From RYN-230 sp963837335 (lineage in GTDB: Bacteria; Actinomycetota; Actinomycetes; Streptosporangiales; Streptosporangiaceae), in NCBI GenBank assembly GCA_963837335.1, contig CAWINS010000065.1:1-64000 (forward strand): a stretch of 64,000 nucleotides of DNA, in the 5' to 3' direction. The position numbers and the translations under genes were made by a program. Below the pieces are notes generated by a model, which was not told where the DNA came from, made no database searches, and saw only the letters and a program-made list of their open reading frames with translations. Numbering within the stretch: the stretch's first letter is position 1; each line of letters begins with the position of its first letter. Shown piece by piece: positions 45,757 through 54,733 of the stretch.

Positions 45757-46634
45757 CTGCTCGCCGGGCGCGGGTCCTCGGCCTGGTCATGGCCGTGACC
45801 TGCATGCTGGCCGGCTGCTCGGCGCACTCCGGCGCGGGCCGCCCGGCCCCGTCCGGACCGGGATCCACGGGGCCGGGGGCCACCGGGCCGGGGGAGCGCC
45901 CGGCCTGGATGCTGACCCGGGGCGCCCTCGGCCAGGTGCTGTCGGATCCTGCGGTGGCGGCCAGGCTGGAGGCGGCCCGCGTCTACGAGATCCTCACCCC
46001 CGGCCAGCAGCCGCTCGCGGTGGCCGGGGCCGAGCCGGTGGTCACGTTCTCGGCGGTCAGCGCGCTCCGCCAGGCCGTGGACGGCGGCCAGCTGCCGGCC
46101 GGAACCCGGGCCGTGCTCTACGACCCCGAGGTCTGGCCGTACACGCCCGTGACGGAGCAGCGCAATCCGGTCCGGGCCGCGCAGCAGGCCGCGGCCGTCA
46201 CCCGGGCCCACCACCTGACCCTCATCGTGGCGCCCGCGCTCGACCTGGCCACGGCCCAGCCTCGCCCGGGCGGACCGCTGTGGCGGCAGTACCTGCGCCT
46301 GGACCTGGCCGGCGCGATCGCCCGGGTGGCCGGTGTCGTCGAGGTACAGGCGCAAAGCCTGGAGCGGGAGCCGCAGACCTACCGGGCCTTCGTCCGGGCC
46401 GCGGCGGCGCAGGCCCGCGCGGCTAACCCGCGCGTGAGCGTGCTGGCCGGGCTGTCCACGAACCCTCCGGGCGCGGTGGTCAGCGGCCAGCAGCTGGTCG
46501 CGGCCATCCGGGTCAGCAGCGGCGCCGTGTCCGGCTACTGGCTGAACGTCCCGGGTCAGGGCCCGCGCTGCCCGGCCTGCCACACTCCCCGGCCCGACCT
46601 GGCCCGCCAGCTGCTCGGGCAGTTCGCGTCCTGA
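45753..46634 (+). CDS. Lipoprotein of unknown function, TTG start
   Basis: 293 residues. Starting at TTG 45753, which overlaps the previous TGA, gives a proper signal: basic TARRARVLG, hydrophobic LVMAVTCMLAGC with lipobox LAGC. The ATG at 45789 would remove the basic region, so TTG is preferred. A Pro/Gly/Thr spacer follows, then a globular domain (ARVYEILTPGQQPLAVAGAE ... AVLYDPEVWPYTPVTEQRNP, HHLTLIVAPALDLA, VSVLAGLSTNPPG) with an alpha/beta-barrel feel and a C-terminal CPACHTP. No family recognised. Translational coupling suggests it works with the fusion protein. Confidence 0.75.
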   Translation: MTARRARVLGLVMAVTCMLAGCSAHSGAGRPAPSGPGSTGPGATGPGERPAWMLTRGALGQVLSDPAVAARLEAARVYEILTPGQQPLAVAGAEPVVTFSAVSALRQAVDGGQLPAGTRAVLYDPEVWPYTPVTEQRNPVRAAQQAAAVTRAHHLTLIVAPALDLATAQPRPGGPLWRQYLRLDLAGAIARVAGVVEVQAQSLEREPQTYRAFVRAAAAQARAANPRVSVLAGLSTNPPGAVVSGQQLVAAIRVSSGAVSGYWLNVPGQGPRCPACHTPRPDLARQLLGQFAS

Positions 46635-46639
46635 TCAGC

Positions 46640-48079
46640 TCAGCCGAGATCGACCGAGGGGTAGAGCGGGAACGCCTCGAGCAGTTCGGCCGCCTGCTTG
46701 GCCACCCGCTCCGCTACCGCATCATCCAGCACGCAGGCCGCCTTGGACGGCGCGCCGCTGGACGTGGTCCCCGGCCGGGCCTGGCTCAGCACCTCGTGGA
46801 TCAGGCCGGCGATCACGTCCATCTCCGCGGTGCCCAGCCCGCGGGTGGTCAGCGCCGGGGTGCCGATCCGGATCCCGGACGTGTACCAGGCGCCGTTCGG
46901 GTCCCGCGGGATCGCGTTCCGGTTGGTCACGATGCCCGCGTTCAGCAGGGCCTGCTCGGCCTGCCGTCCGGTCAGCCCGTAGCCGCCGACGTCGATGAGC
47001 GCCAGGTGGTTGTCGGTACCCCCGGTGACCAGCCGGGCCCCACGGCTGATCAGCCCGTCCGAGAGGGCATTGGCGTTAGCCACGATGCGCTGGGCGTACT
47101 CGCGGAAGCTGGGCTGGCGCGCCTCGGCCAGCGCCACCGCCTTGGCCGCCATCACGTTCGGCAGCGGGCCGCCGAGCACCAGCGGGCAGCCCCGGTCCAC
47201 CGCCTCGGCCAGCTCAGGCTGGCACAGCACCATGCCGCCCCGCGGCCCGCGCAGCGACTTGTGCGTGGTCGTGGTGACGATGTGCGCGTGCGGGACCGGG
47301 TCGAAATCGCCGGTGAACACCTTGCCCGCGACCAGGCCGGCGAAGTGCGCCATGTCCACCATGAACGTCGCGCCGACCTCGTCCGCGATCTCGCGCAGCG
47401 TCGCGAAGTTGACCCGCCGCGGGTAGGCGGAGTAGCCGGCCACCAGGACCAGCGGCCGGAACTCGCGCGCGGTCTCGCGCACCACGGCGTAATCGATCAG
47501 GCCGGTGTCCGGGTCGGTGCCGTACGAGCGCTGCTCGAACATCTTCCCGGAGATGTTCGGCCGGAAGCCGTGCGTCAGGTGCCCCCCGGCGTCCAGGGAC
47601 ATGCCGAGCATCCGCTGGTTGCCGAGCTCGTGGCGCAGCCGCGACCAGTCCTCCTCGGTCAGGTCGTTGACCTGCCGGACGCCCGCGCGTTCCAGCGCCG
47701 GCGCCTCGATCCGGCGGGCCAGGATCGCCCAGTAGGCGACCAGGTTCGCGTCGATGCCCGAGTGCGGCTGCAGGTAGGCGTGCGGCGCGCCGAACAGCTC
47801 GCGCGCGTGCTCCGCGCCGATCGTCTCGATCGTGTCCACCTGGGCGCAGCCCGCGTAGAACCGGCGCCCGATGGTCCCCTCGGCGTACTTGTCGCTCAGC
47901 CAGTTGCCCATGGCCAGCAGCACTGCGGGCGAGGCGTAGTTCTCACTGGCGATGAGCTTGAGCGAGGCCCGCTGGCTGGCCAGTTCGGCGGCGATCGCGT
48001 CGGCCACTCCGGGCTCGACGCTGCGGACCACGTCCAGCGCGCTGCGGAAGGCGGCCGACTCGGTGCTCGGTGACGACAT
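46640..48079 (-). CDS. glyA: Serine hydroxymethyltransferase
   Basis: PLP enzyme converting serine and tetrahydrofolate to glycine and methylene-THF. 479 residues, slightly longer than the usual 420-430, with an insert between ARRIEAPALERAGVRQVNDL and SGKMFEQRSYG. SLKLIASENYASPAVLLAMG, YAEGTIGRRFYAGC, DMAHFAGLVAGKVF and the PLP lysine in TTTTHKSLRGPRGGMVL are complete. ATG 48079 follows GGAGG (48085-48089) at 5 bases. A ZTP riboswitch occupies the leader, and its 3' side can pair CTCC with that GGAG, so control of translation start is likely. The gene almost abuts the convergent lipoprotein gene. Confidence 0.94.
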   Translation of the reverse strand: MSSPSTESAAFRSALDVVRSVEPGVADAIAAELASQRASLKLIASENYASPAVLLAMGNWLSDKYAEGTIGRRFYAGCAQVDTIETIGAEHARELFGAPHAYLQPHSGIDANLVAYWAILARRIEAPALERAGVRQVNDLTEEDWSRLRHELGNQRMLGMSLDAGGHLTHGFRPNISGKMFEQRSYGTDPDTGLIDYAVVRETAREFRPLVLVAGYSAYPRRVNFATLREIADEVGATFMVDMAHFAGLVAGKVFTGDFDPVPHAHIVTTTTHKSLRGPRGGMVLCQPELAEAVDRGCPLVLGGPLPNVMAAKAVALAEARQPSFREYAQRIVANANALSDGLISRGARLVTGGTDNHLALIDVGGYGLTGRQAEQALLNAGIVTNRNAIPRDPNGAWYTSGIRIGTPALTTRGLGTAEMDVIAGLIHEVLSQARPGTTSSGAPSKAACVLDDAVAERVAKQAAELLEAFPLYPSVDLG

Positions 48080-48103
48080 GGAAACCTCCAGAGTGCTCAC
48101 GGA

Positions 48104-48189
48104 GACGCCCAGGCGCCCGGCATGCGTCCGATGACGGGGCCGCTCCCCGATGGTTACCCATCCCAGCGCGCCAGTCACGGCCCGCCCGC
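48104..48189 (-). ncRNA. ZTP (pfl) riboswitch upstream of glyA
   Basis: Read on the minus strand the leader contains CGTGACTGGCG (near 48179), then GGGTAACCATCGGGGAGCGG (near 48160-48139), a variable stretch, and CGCCTGGGCG (near 48114). These are the three conserved blocks of the pfl motif in the right order and spacing; the GGGG-AGCG and CGCC blocks form the pseudoknot. The class senses ZTP/ZMP, signals of low 10-formyl-tetrahydrofolate, and turns on one-carbon and purine genes, which fits glyA. Downstream TCTCCGTGAGCACTCTGGAG can hide the Shine-Dalgarno. Confidence 0.93.
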
Positions 48190-48241
48190 AGCTTATCGGG
48201 CCGGGGATGACGCTGTCAGCGGTCGCCCGTACCGTGGGACC

Positions 48242-49066
48242 GTGACCACCGTGTATCTGCCCGACCAGCTCAGCCCCGCGATCGTACGTCCCCGCCCGCA
48301 CGTCGAGGCGGTTCTCGCGCAGAGCCTGCGTGAGATGGGCCCGCGCGGCCGCACCGCCCTGGCCTGGCAGTGGGCGCTGACCGGGACCCGCCCGTCGCCG
48401 GTGACCCTGTCCCTGGCCCCCGGCTGCCCGCCGTCACGGGAGGAGATCCTGACCGAGGCCGCGGCGGAGCCGGAGGGCTCCACGGCCCCGCCCGGCGTGC
48501 CAGCCGATTTCCGCGACCAGTTCCGCGAGACCCGGGCGGTCCTGGCCTGGCTCGCGGGCGGCAGCGACGAGATCCCGGTGCACGCGGACAACCGCGGCCG
48601 CTTCATCGGGGCCCGCGGCGATTACGTGCGCACCGACGACGAGATGCGCCAGCTCCGTGACCTGACGCGGGATGCGCTGCACCACGCTGACCTGCCCGAC
48701 CCCATGTCCGCCGCGGATGCCCGGCATCCGTGGCGCTGGGAGCCGGGCTGGATGAACGCGGCCTGGCTGCGCGGGGTCCGGGATCTCCTCGACTGGGTCC
48801 TGGGCGAATCCCCGGCGGCGCCGCTGGGCGGGCAAACGGTCGGCCTGCCGAGCACCTCGCACCTGCACCACGAGGACGCGGCGGCCAACCTGGTCGTGTT
48901 GCAGGGCCGTCCCGGCGGTGTCCCGGTGGACCCGGGCCGGTACCCGCCCCCGCAGTACGGCGAGGGCATCCAGGCCGCGATCCGCTGGCTGCGCGGCGAA
49001 ACCGCGGCCTCCCCGGTGGACCCGGGCGGCCGCGGCCCGTACCTGTACTCCGCCGACCGCCGCTGA
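48242..49066 (+). CDS. Unknown protein divergent from glyA
   Basis: 274 residues from GTG 48242 (VTTVYLPDQLSPAIVRPRPH). Conserved-looking parts are LREMGPRGRTALAWQWALTG, DRGRFIGARGDYVR-like NRGRFIGARGDYVRTDDEMR and a C-terminal Pro/Gly-rich region ending GPYLYSADRR. No catalytic motif recognised. TACCGT about 8 bases before the GTG could be a -10 for a leaderless transcript. The upstream frame extends to 48122 but would run through the riboswitch region, so the internal GTG is preferred. Confidence 0.6.
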   Translation: MTTVYLPDQLSPAIVRPRPHVEAVLAQSLREMGPRGRTALAWQWALTGTRPSPVTLSLAPGCPPSREEILTEAAAEPEGSTAPPGVPADFRDQFRETRAVLAWLAGGSDEIPVHADNRGRFIGARGDYVRTDDEMRQLRDLTRDALHHADLPDPMSAADARHPWRWEPGWMNAAWLRGVRDLLDWVLGESPAAPLGGQTVGLPSTSHLHHEDAAANLVVLQGRPGGVPVDPGRYPPPQYGEGIQAAIRWLRGETAASPVDPGGRGPYLYSADRR

Positions 49067-49096
49067 AATCAGCCCCTAACAGAGAGGGAGACGCCC

Positions 49097-49609
49097 GTGG
49101 ACAGCGACGCACTGCGCGCCGTGCAGGAGCCGCTCAAGGACGCCTACCGCCAGGATCCGCAGCAGGCGGTGATCACCCTGCGCGCCCGCGGTGAGCTGGG
49201 GGACGAGGGCATCAGCTGCTCGGTGGACACGGGCCGCGCCCTGGCCGTGGCCGGGCTGCATCCGGCCACCGGCGGCGATGGGTCGCTGCTCTGCTCCGGG
49301 GACATGCTGCTGGAGGCGCTGGTCGCGTGCGCGGGGGTGACGCTCCGGGCGGTGGCCACGTCGCTCGGCATACCGATCGATGGCGGGACCGTGCACGCCG
49401 AGGGCGACCTGGACTTCCGGGGGACGCTCGCGGTGGACCGGGAGGCGCCGGTCGGGTTCACATCCATCCGGCTCAGCTTCGAGCTCGACAGCGAGGCCAG
49501 CGAGGAGCAGATCGCGACGCTGCTCCGGCTGACCGAGCGTTATTGCGTCGTCTACCAGACCCTCGCCCACCCCATCCCGGTGAGCGCGTCAGCCGGCGTC
49601 ACCGGGTAA
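49097..49609 (+). CDS. OsmC family protein
   Basis: 170 residues, predicted thiol peroxidase/OsmC-like. The two redox cysteines are in EALVACAGVTLRAVA and LTERYCVVYQTL, at family positions, with the intervening strands DGGTVHAEGDLDFRGTLAVD. Members reduce organic hydroperoxides or, in the YhfA-like branch, have unknown roles. GTG 49097 is behind GAGAGGGAG. The 3' end overlaps the convergent LysR gene by 21 bases. Confidence 0.87.
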   Translation: MDSDALRAVQEPLKDAYRQDPQQAVITLRARGELGDEGISCSVDTGRALAVAGLHPATGGDGSLLCSGDMLLEALVACAGVTLRAVATSLGIPIDGGTVHAEGDLDFRGTLAVDREAPVGFTSIRLSFELDSEASEEQIATLLRLTERYCVVYQTLAHPIPVSASAGVTG

Positions 49610-50482
49610 GCCGGCCGCGAGCAGGCCGAGCAGTGCCTCCACGGCGCCCGTGGGCGGCCGGGCCACTGCCACGACCGCGCTCAGATCGCGGTGCAGCCGC
49701 GGCGTGATCGGGACCGCGCCGACCTGGCTGCCCGCGGCCCGGATGGCAGCGGGCGGCAGCACGGTGATGCCCAGGCCTTGCTGCACCGATTCGACGAGGT
49801 ACTGCATGTTCGCCACCTCGCAGACGATCCGCCGGGCGAGCCCGGCGGCCGCGCAGGCGGCGTCGATCTGGGCCCGCAGGGCCGAGTCGGCCCGGTATTC
49901 GACGAAGTCGCGGTCGCGGAGTACCGGGTCGTCGAGCCGGATGCTGGTCCGCCCGCCGAGCGGGTCATCCCCCGGGACCGCCAGCACCAGGTGGTCCCGG
50001 CCCAGCGGGGTGCGGGTGAGCCGGGCCGGGTCGACGGGACCGTCGATGAAGGCGATGTCGAGTTCGGTGTCGGCGGCCGCCCGGGCCAGGTCGGATGCCG
50101 CGCCGTGGCTCAGCCGGAGGGTGACCCCGGGGTGAGCACGGCGGAACCTGGCCAGCAACGCGGCCAGATCCACCACGCCCAGGGTCTGGATCGCGCCCAC
50201 CCGCAGCTCGCCGTGCAGCACACCCCGCACGCCCGCTACCGCGTCACGGCCTTCGTCGGCGGCGGCGAGGGCCCGGCGCGCCGCTGGCAGCAGGGCTCGG
50301 CCGGCCGGAGTCAGCGCCACCCGGCGGTTGTCCCGGACGAAGAGCGCTTCGCCCAGTTCCCGTTCCAGCGCGGCGACCGACGAGCTCAGGCTGGACTGCA
50401 CCACATGCACACGCGCGGCGGCCCGGGTGAAGTGCCGCTCCTCGGCGACCGCGACGAAGTGCGCCAGCTGGCGAAGCTCCAT
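49589..50482 (-). CDS. LysR family transcriptional regulator
   Basis: 297 residues. Winged HTH at 1-60: MELRQLAHFVAVAEERHFTR ... VHVVQSSLSSSVAALERELG. The effector domain follows (GELRVGAIQTLGVVDLAALLARFRRAHPGVTLRLS). It diverges from the hemerythrin-like gene, and a T-N11-A palindrome lies in the gap, so it most likely controls itself and that gene. Effector unknown. Confidence 0.92.
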   Translation of the reverse strand: MELRQLAHFVAVAEERHFTRAAARVHVVQSSLSSSVAALERELGEALFVRDNRRVALTPAGRALLPAARRALAAADEGRDAVAGVRGVLHGELRVGAIQTLGVVDLAALLARFRRAHPGVTLRLSHGAASDLARAAADTELDIAFIDGPVDPARLTRTPLGRDHLVLAVPGDDPLGGRTSIRLDDPVLRDRDFVEYRADSALRAQIDAACAAAGLARRIVCEVANMQYLVESVQQGLGITVLPPAAIRAAGSQVGAVPITPRLHRDLSAVVAVARPPTGAVEALLGLLAAGLPGDAG

Positions 50483-50515
50483 AAATCGATCATATCAATG
50501 ATGATCAGCGAATAT

Positions 50516-50530
50516 ATCTGTTGGACAGAT
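50516..50530. promoter_or_regulatory. LysR-type operator ATCTGT-TGG-ACAGAT
   Basis: A perfect 6-bp inverted repeat with the T-N11-A spacing of LysR boxes, 34-48 bases upstream of the LysR start and about 60 before the hemerythrin gene. A second imperfect dyad ATCAT-ATCA-ATGAT lies closer to the LysR gene, as expected for an activation site. Confidence 0.6.
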
Positions 50531-50588
50531 GATGAGATGCGCAGCACGGTGAGACGGACAACGAAACCCACCGGAACAGGTGATTCCA

Positions 50589-51290
50589 GTGACCGCACAC
50601 ACCACACCCAGCCCAGCCGGGCCACTCCTGGACACCCACGACATGGTCGTGATCCACCGCGCCTTCCGGCGCGAATCGCGGCTGCTCGCGTCCCTGATCG
50701 CGGCCGTGCCGGACGGCGACACGCGCCGGGCCAGGGTGCTCGCCGCGCACCTTCGCTGGTATCAGCGTGGGCTGCACAATCATCATGCCGGCGAGGATGA
50801 GCTGCTCTGGCCGTTGCTGCAGGCCCGGGCGGACTTCGAGTCGGAGGTCGTGCTCCGGATGGAGGCCCAGCATGAGCGGGTCGCTGCGTCGCTCGACCAG
50901 GTGATGGCCGGCCTGCCGGCCTGGCAGGCGTCGGCCCGCACCCCCGAGCGCGATCGCCTGGTGGCCGCGCTCACCGCGCACCGGGCCGTCGTGCTCGAGC
51001 ACCTCGACGACGAGGAGGCCCACCTGCTCCCGGTCGCCGCCCGCCACCTCACCAAGGGGGAATGGGACGCCCAGGGTGAGCATTTCGTGGCCAGCACGCC
51101 GAAGCGCCAGTTGCTCATCTTCCTGGGCGCGGTCCTGGAGGACGCCGACGCCAGGGAGCGGGCCAGCGTGCTCACGGCGATGCCCGTCCCGGCCCGGCTG
51201 ATCTGGCAAACCATCGGACGGGTGAGCTACGCCCGGCACACGAGACGCGTGCGTGGGCGAGCGTCCAGCATGGCCGCGAGCGCGGTCTGA
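50589..51290 (+). CDS. Hemerythrin HHE-domain protein
   Basis: 233 residues. The four-helix iron-binding domain has H in TPSPAGPLLDTHDMVVIHRA, HNHHAGEDELLWPLL, MEAQHERVAASLD and VLEHLDDEEAHLLPV, giving the full set of His/Glu/Asp ligands for a di-iron O2 or NO site. The C-terminal 70 residues (TPKRQLLIFLGAVLEDA, PARLIWQTIGRVSYARHTRR) are an extra helical part seen in actinobacterial members. Start GTG 50589 follows AACAGG; GTG 50580 is an alternative. Divergent from LysR. Confidence 0.85.
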   Translation: MTAHTTPSPAGPLLDTHDMVVIHRAFRRESRLLASLIAAVPDGDTRRARVLAAHLRWYQRGLHNHHAGEDELLWPLLQARADFESEVVLRMEAQHERVAASLDQVMAGLPAWQASARTPERDRLVAALTAHRAVVLEHLDDEEAHLLPVAARHLTKGEWDAQGEHFVASTPKRQLLIFLGAVLEDADARERASVLTAMPVPARLIWQTIGRVSYARHTRRVRGRASSMAASAV

Positions 51291-51413
51291 CCCGGTGGCC
51301 CTGGCCGGCCGGGCGGGACTTCGGGACTGGCTGGGTCCGAGTTGAACTGCACCGCACCCGGCCACGTGTTGAAGGCAGCCGGAATCCTCCGGTGCGGGCG
51401 GCAGGGGCACATC

Positions 51414-53892
51414 GTGGAAGCACTCGCGGTCAGCGACCCCCGGCAGGTGGGGGTCTACCGGCTGCAGGCCCGGCTGGGCGCCGGCGGGATGGGGCAGGTG
51501 TTCCTGGCCTACTCGCCGGGGGGCCGGGCCGTCGCGGTCAAGGTCGTCCATCGCGAGCTGGCCGGTGATGCGGAGTTCCGGACCAGGTTCCGCCGGGAGG
51601 TCGCGGCGGCCAGCGTGGTGAACGGGGCTTACACCGCCCCGGTCATCGCGGCCGGGCCCGACGACGACCCGCCCTGGCTGGCGACCGTGTTCGTGCCCGG
51701 ACCGTCACTGGCCGAGGCGGTGCACACCGCCGGGCCGTTACCTCCTGTGTCGGTGTGGCGGCTGGCCGGAGGGCTGGTCGAAGCGCTGCAGGCGGTCCAC
51801 GCCTGCGGGCTTGTGCACCGGGACCTGAAGCCGGCCAACGTGCTGCTCGCCCTGGACGGTCCGCGGGTGATCGACTTCGGGATCTCCCGCGCGCTGGAGA
51901 AGACCACGGTCACCTCGACCGGGATGATCGTGGGCACGCCCTCGTACATGTCCCCGGAGCAAGCCGAAGGCAGCCGGGTCGGCGCGCCCAGCGACGTGTT
52001 CTCCCTGGGCTGCGTGATCGTGTTCGCCGCGACCGGGACCGGCCCGTTCGGCCACGGCCCGCAGGCATCGCTGCTGTACCGGGTGGTGCACTCGGATCCG
52101 GTGATCACGGAGGTCCCCGGCGGGCTGCGCGGGCTCGCGGCGAGCTGCCTGGCCAAGCGGCCCGCGGACCGTCCCACGCTGGCTGAGCTGCAGGCCGCGA
52201 TCGCCGCGGGCCGGGCCCCCGACGACGGGGACGCGCTGGCCTCATTCTGGCCCGTCGCCGTGACCGGGCTGATCCGCTCGCACCAGGTCCGGCTCACCAC
52301 CGAACTGCGGGAGACACCCGCCGGCCCCGCCCCGGCTGCCGGGCCCGGGACCCGCACCCGGGCGCCCGGGGATCCCGGCGGGACCGCTGGGCATACCGCG
52401 CCAGCCGGGCATACCGCCCTGGCCGCGACTACCGCCTTGGCCGGGAGCACCGCAGCCGGCGGCCGGGAGCACCGCGCCGACCGGCCGCTGGAAGCACCGT
52501 GCTGGCGGCCGGGACCACGGCGCATGCCGCTGGGACCACCGCGGCCGCCGGCCCCACCTCAACGGGAGTGGCGGAGGCAGGAACGGGCGGCCTGGCCGCC
52601 GGGACCGTCACGGCCCCGACGGCCCGCTCCGGGCCTGGCCTGCCCGCCGATCAGGTCCTCGGGGCTGTCCCCAGCACGGGCGGTCCCAGCACGGCAGTCC
52701 CGGCACGGCCAGTCCCTCTCCAGCCGGTCCCGGCCTGACCCGGCGGCGCCTGCTTCTCGGGCTGGCCGTGGTCACCGGGGCCGGGCTGGGTGGTGCCGGA
52801 TGGGTGCTCAGCCAGGACAGCGCGCCGCATCACCCGCAGGCGGGGCTGCACCCGGGTTCGCAGGCCACGACCGGCCGCGCGGCGTCCCGGCCGCGCGCGG
52901 CCAGCAGCACCAGCCCGTCGGCCAGCGGGGCCGCAGCGGGCGCGGGCCGCGAACTCTGGAACTACGCCACCGGCGGGATGGTGACCGGGCTGGCGCTGGC
53001 CGGCGGCACGGTGTTCGCGGGCAGCACCGACGAGAGGGTGTACGCGCTGCGGGCCAGCGATGGCCATTTCCGCTGGCACTTCCAGACCCGCAGTGCGGTG
53101 CAGTCGCAAATCGCGGCGGCAGGCGGCCGGGTGTACGCGGGCAGCAACGACGCCAGGGTGTACGCGCTGCGGGCCAGTGACGGCCACCCGCTCTGGACCT
53201 TCCCGGCCGGCGGTGCCGTGCAGTCCGCGATCGTGGTGACCGGCCCGGTCGTCTACGTCGCCAGCGACGACGAGGCCCTGTACGCCCTGCAGGTGAGCGA
53301 CGGCGCCAAGCTCTGGAGGACCAGCCTCGGCGCCGGGGTCACCGGGATCGCCATCAGCGGGGGGACCGTCATCACCTCCGGCGACGACAACGCGGTCCAC
53401 GCCCTCCGGGCCAGCGATGGCCGCCGGCTCTGGGATTTTCCCACCGGCGCGGGCGGGGCCACCGGCGTGGCCGTGGCCCGCGGCGTGGTGTACGCCGGGA
53501 GCGGGGACGGCAAGCTCTATGCGGTGCGCGCCGCTGATGGCAGCAAGCTCTGGGCCTCGTCCGCTGGCGGTGCGGTGGAGTCCGGGATCGCGGTCGCGGA
53601 CGGCCTGGTCTACCTGGGCAGCAACGACAACACGGTGCTGGCCCTGCGGGCCAGTACCGGCCGCCAGGCCTGGCAGGCCAGCACGGACGGCCCGGTGAAC
53701 TCCGGCCTCGCGGTGGCCCAGGGGATCGTGTACGCCGGCGGCAACGACTACGTCGTACGCGCGCTGCGCGCCAGCGACGGCGGCGCGGTATGGCAGTTCG
53801 CCGCGAGCGGGCCGGTGGCATCCCAGATCGCCGTGGCGGGCCGGACCGCGTACGTCGGCAGCAACGATTTCCACGTCTACGCCCTGCAGTGA
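51414..53892 (+). CDS. Membrane Ser/Thr protein kinase with PQQ-type beta-propeller sensor (several frame shifts in linker)
   Basis: PknB-type receptor kinase. Kinase domain (about 10-275): P-loop RLGAGGMGQVFLAY, AVKVVHRE lysine, catalytic HRDLKPANVLL, DFGISRALEK, SPEQ. A long Ala/Thr/Gly linker follows, then RRRLLLGLAVVTGAGLGGAGWVL as membrane helix and an extracellular propeller. Eight repeats end VYALRASDG..LW and recur exactly every 120 bp (40 residues), the last being HVYALQ at the C-terminus. As assembled the linker is read in frame 0 to about 52460, then about 52490 and 52715 show shifts, so the kinase and propeller fall in different frames. Corrected, one protein of about 825 residues results. 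GTG 51414 follows AGGGG. Confidence 0.88.
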
Positions 53893-53895
53893 TCA

Positions 53896-53914
53896 GCGGG
53901 ACTCCGCGTCCCGC
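53896..53914. terminator. Bidirectional terminator after the kinase-propeller gene
   Basis: GCGGGAC (53896-53902) and GTCCCGC (53908-53914) with a 5-base loop, between convergent stops at 53892 and 53924. Confidence 0.75.
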
Positions 53915-53923
53915 GGGTCCTCG

Positions 53924-54547
53924 TTAGAGGGGCAGCGTGTACTTCAAGATGAAGTTCAGCGCGACCGCGAACACCAGGTACAGCAGCCACAGCCCGGTGC
54001 CGAGGTGGAAGAAGCCGAGGGCCTTCTCCGCCGGGCGGAAGGCGGGCACGTCCGGGGCCAGGGTGGCGAAGAACTCCGCCACGTACACGCAAGCCAGGCC
54101 GATGAACAGGCCGCCCACCGGGTCGTCGCCCGCTTTGAAGAACACGATGATGCCCAGCACCGATATGGCCAGAAACGCGACGGTCATGCCGATGTTGGCC
54201 CGGGCGTCGGCCCGGCGCAGCCTGATCCAGCCCAGCGCGAACCAGTGCACGCCGTACGCGGTGAAGGCCAGGGCGGCCATGTACAGCGGCGGTGACGCGG
54301 TGAACGTGCCGAACAGGGTCAGCCCGAGGAACAGGTACACGCCGGTGAGGAACTGCATGAAGCCCGGCATCCAGATACCCCAGATGCCGGTGGCCAGGTC
54401 CACCCGCTCGTCGCGCGGGGGGTAGCCGAAGAGCTCCTGGGTTCCGTAGACGAGATAGCCCGTCCCTAGCCCCATGAAACCGACGGCCAGCGGCGGAAAC
54501 GGGGATTGCGGAAACGTGAGCTGGATACTGGCCTGGGCTAGCGACAT
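53924..54547 (-). CDS. Multi-pass membrane protein, acetate-transporter (YaaH/GPR1)-like
   Basis: 207 residues with six hydrophobic helices. PPLAVGFMGLGTGYLVYGTQELFG, then IWMPGFMQFLTGVYLFLGLTLFGTFTA and AALAFTAYGVHWFALGWIRL recall the helix 1, G-G-x-x-Q and F-x-S-Y-G-x-F-W patterns of SatP/YaaH acetate/succinate transporters. The match is partial, so the substrate is uncertain. It diverges from the SnoaL-like gene, sharing the gap that holds the SARP-like box. Confidence 0.6.
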   Translation of the reverse strand: MSLAQASIQLTFPQSPFPPLAVGFMGLGTGYLVYGTQELFGYPPRDERVDLATGIWGIWMPGFMQFLTGVYLFLGLTLFGTFTASPPLYMAALAFTAYGVHWFALGWIRLRRADARANIGMTVAFLAISVLGIIVFFKAGDDPVGGLFIGLACVYVAEFFATLAPDVPAFRPAEKALGFFHLGTGLWLLYLVFAVALNFILKYTLPL

Positions 54548-54674
54548 TCCTGCCTCCTCAGGGTGCCCGCACGGTCAGGGTCCGGTTTCGTCGGCTCTAG
54601 ACCGATTATTCCGGAATGCGCGAGCCCCCAGCATCGTCAGGATGGCTAGTTATAGGGAACCCCGGGCGCCGGAA

Positions 54675-54692
54675 CTGCAACCTGACTGCAAA
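54675..54692 (+). promoter_or_regulatory. SARP-like direct heptamer repeat CTGCAAC-N4-CTGCAAA
   Basis: CTGCAAC (54675-54681), four bases, CTGCAAA (54686-54692): 7-bp units on an 11-bp period, the layout of SARP binding sites. About 8 bases further CACGAT (54703-54708) is a possible -10. It precedes the SnoaL-like gene. The same arrangement is found at 60403-60420 beside the SARP gene. Confidence 0.6.
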
Positions 54693-54733
54693 CCAAGGCC
54701 CGCACGATGGGGCTGACCCGTCAGGAGGCGACC

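Noticed and set aside
52990..53892. 120-bp periodic DNA as a separate repeat element
   Set aside because: The period comes from 40-residue beta-propeller blades inside the kinase gene.
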